A stretch of 7,256 nucleotides of DNA, from NCBI GenBank assembly GCA_948844705.1, contig CAQNVT010000252.1:1-7256 (forward strand), read 5' to 3'. This document shows, piece after piece, positions 6,135-7,256 of the stretch; the stretch's first letter is position 1, and each line of letters starts with the position of its first letter. The DNA comes from an uncultured Dorea sp. (GTDB lineage: Bacteria; Bacillota; Clostridia; Lachnospirales; Lachnospiraceae). Made by a program: the position numbers and the translations under genes. Below the pieces are notes generated by a model that was not told where the DNA came from, searched no databases, and worked only from the letters and a program-made list of their open reading frames with translations.

Positions 6135-7008
6135 TTCTTTTATCCTCCATAAATATATAATTAAACTCATCCGGGGCCGGACGGTCAATGAAACGCCTCT
6201 CCTCCCCGTTTCTTATGATCTTGTCATTGTCATCCCGAAGGCTTCCGATCACGGCCGCCTCTGTTCCTTCCTTCAAAAGAGCCTGTACTGCCGCCTCTCC
6301 TTGCTCCGTGACAAACAAGAGACTTCCAGCCGATGTAAGCCGATAGGGGTTCAGATGAAGATATTCGCACACCTCGATCGTCTCCTGAAGCACGGATATC
6401 CTCCTTAAGTCTGCCTCAAGCCCCGTGCCCGCCTTCTCCGAAAGCCTCCAGAGTGCGGCATAGATTCCGCCCTCTCCGATCTCGTATATGGCCGACACGC
6501 CTTCTTTTACGGCAGTCCGAATCTCCTTTAATGAAAATATCTCTTCTCTCACATTTTCGATCTGCCTTAAAAATGCCGGCGCAAAGCGGCGGGAAAGCTC
6601 TTCTTTTTTTTCTTCTGCAAGACGCAGCATACCTTCCATACCGGCCCATTTAGCCATGACAATGTCCTGTCCGGCTCGCATCGTCTCCCGGTACCATTCC
6701 TGTTTCTTAGGAGACAGGCCCGCACCCGTTACGACCGCGGTATACTGCGACACCCCCGCCTGCATTCCCTTCCTGATATCCCTCAGGCAGATATCCCGCT
6801 CACGGCACGTCCTTTTCACCTTTTTTTCAATCGCATACATATGCTCCTTTATTCCGTCCGGCGGCCGGAGGATCACAACGCTGATCTCAGGCCTGTTCAC
6901 ATCCTCCGCCGCAAGCCGGTTGACGGCAGAAGCCAGTGCATAGACCCCTATATTTTCGGACTGCCCGAAAGCAGTCCGCGTCTCATAAACAATCCGTTCC
7001 TCATTCAT
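6121..7008 (-). CDS. AIR-synthase-related (PurM/HypE-like) protein, shortened N-terminus
   Basis: The C-terminal half resembles the PurM/HypE C-terminal domain: IYEIGEGGIYAALWRLSE (176-193), GTGLEADLRRISVLQETIE (196-214), LHLNPYRLTSAGSLLFVT (219-236) and AAVIGSL (253-259), numbered from the ATG at 7014. Residues 18-100 look like the second half of a PurM N-terminal domain (SENIGVYALASAVNRLAAED, then TAVVTGAG). The Gly/Asp-rich nucleotide and metal loop that normally comes before this (GDDAAVI type) is absent, and the protein has 295-297 residues against about 330 or more for HypE-like relatives. It may bind a ligand without ATP turnover, or work with a partner. SD-like GAGGA (7016-7020) is 7 nt from the ATG at 7008 but only 1 nt from that at 7014, so I prefer 7008. 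It is co-directional with, and overlaps, the Lrp/AsnC gene. The substrate is unknown. Confidence 0.75.
   Translation of the reverse strand: MNEERIVYETRTAFGQSENIGVYALASAVNRLAAEDVNRPEISVVILRPPDGIKEHMYAIEKKVKRTCRERDICLRDIRKGMQAGVSQYTAVVTGAGLSPKKQEWYRETMRAGQDIVMAKWAGMEGMLRLAEEKKEELSRRFAPAFLRQIENVREEIFSLKEIRTAVKEGVSAIYEIGEGGIYAALWRLSEKAGTGLEADLRRISVLQETIEVCEYLHLNPYRLTSAGSLLFVTEQGEAAVQALLKEGTEAAVIGSLRDDNDKIIRNGEERRFIDRPAPDEFNYIFMEDKRNERH
6144..6148 (-). promoter_or_regulatory. Ribosome binding site that fixes the Lrp/AsnC start
   Basis: The minus strand reads GGAGG followed by 9 nt and the ATG at 6134. It lies inside the last codons of the upstream PurM-like gene, so ribosomes finishing that gene can reinitiate. 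It argues against the longer 6188 start. Confidence 0.8.
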
Positions 7009-7015
7009 ATTCATT

Positions 7016-7020
7016 TCCTC
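7016..7020 (-). promoter_or_regulatory. Ribosome binding site deciding the PurM-like start
   Basis: The minus strand reads AAGAGGAA just before ATGAATATG. The GAGGA core is 7 nt from the second ATG (7008) and 1 nt from the first (7014), favouring the second. Confidence 0.55.
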
Positions 7021-7043
7021 TTGCAGGGCCGCTTTTTAAGATG

Positions 7044-7256
7044 TTACTGCGCCGCCCCGACAGCCTCATAGATCTGTCCTTCGTCCTGCGTGGCGATCGC
7101 GTTCTGCACAAGCGCGGTAGATTCCGGATTATCGGACATCGTCCCCACCTCATAGATCGTATCCGTCTTCTGATAGGAGCTGCTGTTGAACATCTCCCGG
7201 CTCACCTCTTCGCCGTCCTGGTATACGATCTTCCAGAGGATCGCATCCGTACCGGC
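7044..7256 (-). CDS. C-terminal end of a VanW/G5-like cell-envelope protein, partial
   Basis: The frame is open from the right edge to a TAA at 7046-7044, giving 70 residues of C-terminus; the start is outside the window. The visible part opens AGTDAILWKIVYQDGEEVSR and continues with an EMFNSSSY segment, TDTIYEVGT, and a polar tail ending QIYEAVGAAQ. The pattern of a strand with xxYxDGxEVSREx(F/L)N, then a (Y/V)xVGT, is what the G5-like end of VanW-family proteins looks like. Those proteins are usually membrane-anchored and associated with peptidoglycan, with N-terminal peptidoglycan-binding domains that would lie outside this window. The stop is 35 nt from the preferred start of the PurM-like gene with no terminator between, so it is probably the preceding gene of the same transcript. 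Another extracellular beta-rich protein is possible. Confidence 0.6.
   Translation of the reverse strand, partial: AGTDAILWKIVYQDGEEVSREMFNSSSYQKTDTIYEVGTMSDNPESTALVQNAIATQDEGQIYEAVGAAQ

Noticed and set aside
6135..6188. 18-codon N-terminal extension of the Lrp/AsnC protein
   Set aside because: It lies within the PurM-like gene in another frame, and the GGAGG with 9-nt spacing selects the ATG at 6134, where the family's usual N-terminus begins.
5995..6408. 137-codon plus-strand open frame across the Lrp/PurM-like junction
   Set aside because: It is antisense to two well-supported overlapping genes; the sequence has no family features.

Overview
The window looks like chromosome from an anaerobic, low-to-mid-GC Firmicute, most plausibly a Lachnospiraceae-type clostridium. 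The evidence is an oxygen-sensitive double-cubane/2-hydroxyacyl-CoA-dehydratase-type enzyme, an AAA-ATPase-like plus PD-(D/E)XK gene of the kind multiplied in gut anaerobes, a VanW/G5-like tail, and strong GGAGG ribosome sites. This placement is inferred from gene content only.

Layout: (1) 1-1131, plus strand, a nearly complete double-cubane-cluster anaerobic reductase cut by the left edge. (2) 1132-1231, a convergent gap filled by a roughly 90-bp palindromic element whose inverted ends read AAGGGACGGAG. (3) 1232-2812, minus strand, a predicted ATPase/nuclease fusion that uses the element's terminal TAA as its stop codon. (4) 2813-2901, an AT-rich gap with a perfect 11-bp inverted repeat that overlaps a possible promoter for the ATPase/nuclease gene. 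(5) 2902-7256, one tightly packed minus-strand gene run. In order of transcription it holds a VanW/G5-like C-terminus (start beyond the right edge), a PurM/HypE-like AIR-synthase-related protein without a visible N-terminal ATP-binding loop, an Lrp/AsnC regulator, a class I/II PLP aminotransferase, and an unrecognised 522-residue protein with a single C-terminal membrane segment.

The last four genes are joined by a 14-nt overlap, a 1-nt TAATG overlap and a 6-nt gap, so they are very likely co-translated. The regulator and aminotransferase suggest amino-acid-responsive transamination. The roles of the PurM-like protein and the tail-anchored protein are unknown, and they are the best candidates here for something undescribed. 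The ATPase/nuclease gene sits between two palindromic sequences and appears to be a separate unit with its own promoter.

No tRNA, rRNA, CRISPR array, transposase or recognisable riboswitch was seen. No gene-free stretch exceeds about 100 bases.
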